Positions 6,540 to 9,210 of a stretch of 9,210 bases of DNA are shown in pieces. Position 1 is the first letter of the stretch. Each line of letters begins with the position of its first letter. The translations under genes and the position numbers were made by a program. Origin of the DNA: Balneolia bacterium (lineage in GTDB: Bacteria; Bacteroidota; Rhodothermia; Balneolales; Cyclonatronaceae); contig PXDL01000564.1 of the NCBI GenBank assembly GCA_003566395.1, positions 1 to 9,210 of the forward strand, given 5' to 3'. Under the pieces are notes generated by a model. It was not told where the DNA came from, did no database searches, and saw nothing but the letters and a program-made list of their open reading frames with translations.

Positions 6540-6881
6540 TTAGGAGTGTTTTTCCCTGATTTTGTGGGCAATCCCGGAGGTCTCTTCCACATTAAGGATA
6601 AAGGCGATTCCTTTCCCCGGTTCGTTCAGTTTTGTCTCGTCTATGATGGACTGCATTACCTTTTCGGCCTTGTCCTCGCTGATCAGTGTGAGGACAATCT
6701 CCTTTTCAGGCTCAATCAAAAGAGAGAACAACTTCTGGTTTTCGTGAATCCCGGTTCCCCGTCCGTAAATGATGGTTCCCCCTTCAGCGCCGGCTTTCTT
6801 GGAAGCTTCAACGACTTTAGAGCAGCTCCCTTTATCCACGATTGTTACGATGAGTTTGTATTTATCAGAATCCTGAGACAT
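6540..6881 (-). CDS. PII-family (GlnB-like) signalling protein, second of tandem pair
   Basis: 113 residues, the usual PII length. It follows the ferredoxin-like PII order: strand KYKLIVTIVDKG (7-18), helix SKVVEASKKAGAEGG (21-35), strand and shortened T-loop region TIIYGRGTGIHENQKLF (36-52), strand LLIEPEKEIVLTLI (54-67), helix KAEKVMQSIIDE (71-82), B-loop-like KLNEPGKGIAFILNV (84-98), C-terminal GIAHKIR (103-109). Canonical GlnB/GlnK features are missing: no uridylylated Tyr51-type residue in a long T-loop and no TGxxGDGK B-loop, so nitrogen sensing via GlnD is unlikely. It shares EGGTII, GxGT, EPE, DK, LNEP, KGI-F and GI-H with the preceding gene, so the two arose by duplication. It starts 18 bases after that gene's stop. 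Expected to form trimers, possibly mixed, that bind a nucleotide and control the DUF1538 protein; that role is inference from context. Confidence 0.88.
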   Translation of the reverse strand: MSQDSDKYKLIVTIVDKGSCSKVVEASKKAGAEGGTIIYGRGTGIHENQKLFSLLIEPEKEIVLTLISEDKAEKVMQSIIDETKLNEPGKGIAFILNVEETSGIAHKIREKHS

Positions 6882-6899
6882 GGCAGTATCATTTACCGT

Positions 6900-7235
6900 T
6901 TAGTGATTTATCAGATGCGATATTCCGGCCGCAGCTTGAACATTTACAATAAAAGAAATTCCTTTATTGGGCTCATTAAGATCTAAGTTTTCAGAAATCG
7001 TATCCATAACCGTACGAACCTTATCTTTTTCTATCAGACTGAAAACCACATCTCTTTCGGGATCGAAGGTAAGTCCCCAGAACGAGGAGGCCGATTTACC
7101 GCTGGTACCTTGCCCCGGAATAATGGTTCCGCCTTCACAACCACAAGTCTTGCTTACCTCGATAACTTTAGAGCCAAGCCCTTTTTCAACTATGGTGATG
7201 AGCAGTTTCCTGTCATCAATCAGTGATAGTTCCAT
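6900..7235 (-). CDS. PII-family (GlnB-like) signalling protein, first of tandem pair
   Basis: 111 residues with the same PII layout as its neighbour: LLITIVEKGLGSKVIEVSKT (11-30), CGCEGGTIIPGQGT (31-44), a loop SGKSASSFW (45-53), FDPERDVVFSLI (57-68), DKVRTVMDTI (71-80), LNEPNKGISFIVNV (86-99) and GISHLI (104-109). It carries a CGC pair (C31, C33) just before the loop, absent in the second copy, which might bind a metal or respond to redox; this is speculative. The loop sequences differ most between the two paralogues, as expected if they contact different partners or sense different ligands. ATG at 7235 is separated by one base from the stop of the DUF1538 gene, so translation is very likely coupled. 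Family assignment is firm, the effector is unknown. Confidence 0.9.
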   Translation of the reverse strand: MELSLIDDRKLLITIVEKGLGSKVIEVSKTCGCEGGTIIPGQGTSGKSASSFWGLTFDPERDVVFSLIEKDKVRTVMDTISENLDLNEPNKGISFIVNVQAAAGISHLINH

Positions 7236-7236
7236 A

Positions 7237-8676
7237 TTATTTTTTGTCTTTTGCTCCGTAAAGAATTCCGAGAATCAGCACTGATAAGATCGGTGCGAGT
7301 GCTACGAGGGAAATCATGCCAAATCCTTCAACGAGCGGATTACTACCCTCGGTAACGTCAGAAAAACCAAGCGCAATTGCAACCACGAAGGTAACGGTCA
7401 TCGGACCTGTTGCCACACCGCCTGCATCAAAAGCTATGGACGTAAACTCCCGGCTTGTAAAGTAGATCAGAATTAAAGCCAGAATGTAACCCGGAAGGAT
7501 GATATAAACGAGTTCAAGACCAAAAATGATGCGTGTCATGGCCAGGCCTATGGAGAAGGCCACCCCGATAGAAATCGTCAGCAGCATCACACGTTGCGGA
7601 ATATAGCCGCTTGATACTTTTTCCACTTCCTGATTAAGCACCCGAACGGCAGGCTCGGCAAAGGTAGCCACAAAACCAAGCACAACTCCGATAGGGATAA
7701 TAATCCAGGAGTAGTCCATTTGGCCTATAGTGATCCCCATTTCGGTCCCGGCCGGCTGAAACCCGGTATGCACTCCATGCAGGAAAAATGACATTCCCAA
7801 CCAGGTAAGTACAACACCGGTAAGCAGGCTGAGTACCCGTTTCGTCTCCAGCCGGAGCATGTAAAACTGGAAGAAAATAAAGAATAAAATTAGTGGAGTA
7901 AGCGCCATCGCCACTTCCAGCAGCGTACCCAGAAAGGTGTATGTTCCCGGCTCCTGATCGAGTTCTGCATCGGCCGGGACATCATATACAATGCCGAGCA
8001 GTAACACCGCCAATACCGGTCCGATGGAAGCAAGGGCAACAAGCCCGAATCCGTCCTGAGAGCTGGTTTTACTTTTCAGAACCGAGGCGACCCCGACCCC
8101 GAATGCGAGAATAAACGGAACCGCCATCGGGCCGGTGGTAACACCTCCGGCATCGAAGGAAATGGGGACGAAATAACTATCTGACCAGGGTAGGAAAATA
8201 ATCGCGAAAATAAGCGTGTAGCCGCCTATCAGAAAATAATTTATAGACAAGCCTGTGATGATCCTGACCATGGACAGCGTCACAAAAATTGCCAGCCCGA
8301 CCGCCACGGTAAGGATAAGACTGGTTCTGGGTATGATTCCTCCCGAGGCCTGATCTACGTAACCGGCCAGAACCCATACGTCCGGTTCGGCAACGGTAAT
8401 CGCAAATCCCAGAATGAAGCTGAAAAACAGCACGATCCACACTTTTCCCGTTTTGGGAAGGGCCGAGCCTATCATTTCTCCAACCGGAAGCAATCCGGCA
8501 TGTACCCCTATCAGGAATAAAATGAGACCGAAAGTTACAAGAACAAGCCCGGTTATGAACTGAAGAAAGATATCATTGGGTAAGAAAATGACCGTGTACT
8601 GTAGAATAATCACCACAGTAGCAATCGGGAAGACGGCCATCAACACTTCTTTAATTGTATCTTTAACGATGCCCAT
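7237..8676 (-). CDS. DUF1538 membrane protein, tandem duplicated unit; probable transporter
   Basis: 479-residue, very hydrophobic inner-membrane protein with about 12-14 predicted helices. It consists of two direct copies of one unit: GVHAG (57-61)/GVHTG (301-305), AEP (96-98)/AEP (340-342), MVRIITGL/MTRIIFGL (136-143/380-387), FDAGGVTTGPM (174-184)/FDAGGVATGPM (416-426) and GFG (209-211)/GFG (451-453), at a constant offset of 242-244 residues. The conserved acidic AEP and DAGG-x-TGPM motifs inside membrane regions are the likely substrate or ion sites. I recognise these as the DUF1538 family, whose function I cannot state. Two-fold internal repetition, hydrophobicity and adjacent PII genes argue for a transporter controlled by PII proteins, as AmtB is by GlnK. 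The ATG at 8676-8674 begins a short amphipathic stretch before the first helix; no clear Shine-Dalgarno precedes it. It is the first gene of the operon. Confidence 0.9.
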   Translation of the reverse strand: MGIVKDTIKEVLMAVFPIATVVIILQYTVIFLPNDIFLQFITGLVLVTFGLILFLIGVHAGLLPVGEMIGSALPKTGKVWIVLFFSFILGFAITVAEPDVWVLAGYVDQASGGIIPRTSLILTVAVGLAIFVTLSMVRIITGLSINYFLIGGYTLIFAIIFLPWSDSYFVPISFDAGGVTTGPMAVPFILAFGVGVASVLKSKTSSQDGFGLVALASIGPVLAVLLLGIVYDVPADAELDQEPGTYTFLGTLLEVAMALTPLILFFIFFQFYMLRLETKRVLSLLTGVVLTWLGMSFFLHGVHTGFQPAGTEMGITIGQMDYSWIIIPIGVVLGFVATFAEPAVRVLNQEVEKVSSGYIPQRVMLLTISIGVAFSIGLAMTRIIFGLELVYIILPGYILALILIYFTSREFTSIAFDAGGVATGPMTVTFVVAIALGFSDVTEGSNPLVEGFGMISLVALAPILSVLILGILYGAKDKK

Positions 8677-8790
8677 AGCTGTTGTTCAGGCTGAATGAAC
8701 GTACTTTAAACTTTTTGAAAGTTGAGTCTCATGAAGCTGCGCTGTGAAAATACTCTTTTTCAGTACAAATTGTAGTTTTTTGGGGGAAAC

Positions 8791-8818
8791 TAATTAGCGC
8801 CTCCTCATATACTCACAA
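8791..8818 (-). promoter_or_regulatory. Weak promoter candidate for the DUF1538-PII operon
   Basis: Read on the minus strand, TTGTGA (8818-8813) resembles a -35 element and is followed after 16 bases by TAATTA (8796-8791), a poor -10. It would leave a leader of roughly 105-110 bases. It is listed mainly because the periodic repeats lie immediately upstream of it, where an activator would bind; another promoter in this region is quite possible. Confidence 0.2.
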
Positions 8819-8820
8819 GA

Positions 8821-8863
8821 CATTGAATAACATCGAATGATATTGACTTGCATAAACAATATC
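8821..8863. repeat. 10-base-periodic repeats and a 7-base dyad upstream of the DUF1538 operon
   Basis: CATTGAATAA (8821-8830) and CATCGAATGA (8831-8840) agree at 8 of 10 bases, and TATTGACTTG (8841-8850) keeps the ATTGA core in the same phase, so the motif recurs once per helical turn. Overlapping the end is a perfect inverted repeat GATATTG (8839-8845) / CAATATC (8857-8863) with an 11-base centre. Possible binding site of a regulator; no regulator is assigned. Confidence 0.35.
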
Positions 8864-8971
8864 CGGCTCATTTTTTTGAATTTCACCAGACTGTTGTCCG
8901 GGGAAACTGATTCTTACTGTATCCGTTGGCAGCATGTTTTTGTCCCGCGGATTGAACGGAATGTTCCGGCC

Positions 8972-9003
8972 AAACTACGAAGTTTCGTGCCCTGAAGTAG
9001 TTT
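8972..9003. repeat. Inverted repeat AAACTAC / GTAGTTT
   Basis: AAACTAC (8972-8978) pairs perfectly with GTAGTTT (8997-9003) across 18 bases; inside, TTC (8984-8986) can pair with GAA (8994-8996). A T-rich tract begins about nine bases later (9012-9026), too distant and interrupted for a standard terminator. It may be a structured RNA end or a chance dyad. Confidence 0.25.
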
Positions 9004-9145
9004 AGAGCCGGAGTTTTTACTTTTTTGGATTAGAGTTAAGAATGGGTAGAGGCCCATGCAAAAAGGCTGAAATCCTACTCATAGTTTGATTTAAAGGACC
9101 AAATCCGGCCTTGTGAAAAAATGGCGAAGGTCGCTCCGCTCCCAA

Positions 9146-9174
9146 TTTTGAATGGTGGGTTTTGAATTTTGAAT
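9146..9174. repeat. Three TTTTGAAT copies in AT-rich intergenic text
   Basis: TTTTGAAT occurs at 9146-9153, 9160-9167 and 9167-9174, the last two sharing one base, so copies start 14 and 7 bases apart. This resembles low-complexity intergenic repeat text seen scattered in many Bacteroidota genomes, which is an impression and not a search result. Confidence 0.3.
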
Positions 9175-9210
9175 GACCTCCGTCAAAAAATGCATCCATG
9201 TAAATGATGA

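Larger units (their letters stand above)
8677..9210. other. 534-base non-coding region upstream of the DUF1538 operon
   Basis: No convincing gene is visible on either strand. The only open frame of note (60 codons, minus strand, 9199-9017) has low-complexity content and no recognisable domain. The left part should hold the promoter and leader of the DUF1538 operon; close to the start codon lies the small dyad TTCAG-G-CTGAA (8685-8695), and TACAA-A-TTGTA lies at 8764-8774. The right part is T-rich and contains the repeats listed separately. Confidence 0.6.

Noticed and set aside
8972..9026. Rho-independent terminator on the + strand
   Set aside because: The T-rich tract starts about nine bases after an AT-rich stem with a large loop, and no + strand gene precedes it.
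9017..9199. 60-codon minus-strand open frame
   Set aside because: Low-complexity composition rich in His, Lys, Phe and Pro, no recognisable domain, and overlap with repeat-like DNA; better explained as non-coding.

Overview
The window carries nine protein genes in three transcription blocks, with no rRNA, tRNA, CRISPR array or recognisable mobile element. The content suggests an environmental Gram-negative of the Bacteroidota/FCB group, perhaps Balneolota-like. The reasons are a TonB-dependent receptor with an N-terminal carboxypeptidase-D-like regulatory domain, outer-membrane-type lipoproteins, few clear Shine-Dalgarno sequences, and a DUF1538 membrane protein paired with PII-like proteins. 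The lineage is inferred from gene content only.

Left block (+ strand, 1-1642): the 3' part of a family 2 glycosyltransferase with C-terminal membrane helices overlaps by four bases (ATGA) a class I SAM-dependent methyltransferase with a hydrophobic tail. They look like the end of an envelope glycolipid or polysaccharide operon.

Middle block (+ strand, 1774-5526): two small paralogous lipoproteins precede a TonB-dependent receptor with several ZnuD-like (zinc receptor) sequence features. The 131-base gap in front holds three copies of a GCAA-N5-TTGC dyad placed around a plausible sigma70-type promoter. I read this as a repressor-controlled metal-uptake operon, zinc being the leading guess: the receptor would import the ligand and the lipoproteins may be surface or periplasmic accessories. 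The receptor has no in-frame ATG. It appears to start at a TTG that overlaps the stop of a 15-codon ATG reading frame, downstream of a hairpin.

Right block (- strand, read from 8676 down to 5517): a DUF1538 membrane protein made of two copies of one ~243-residue unit, then two tandem PII-like genes (gaps of 1 and 18 bases), then a multi-helix membrane protein distantly resembling the flippase-like/LPG-synthase transmembrane family. The arrangement suggests a transporter with its own pair of dedicated PII-type regulators, comparable in logic to AmtB-GlnK. The substrate is unknown. This block converges on the receptor gene with a 10-base overlap of the coding ends.

The last 534 bases (8677-9210) have no convincing gene. 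They hold a weak promoter candidate for the right block, 10-base-periodic repeats with a dyad, another inverted repeat, and AT-rich repeated text at the far edge.
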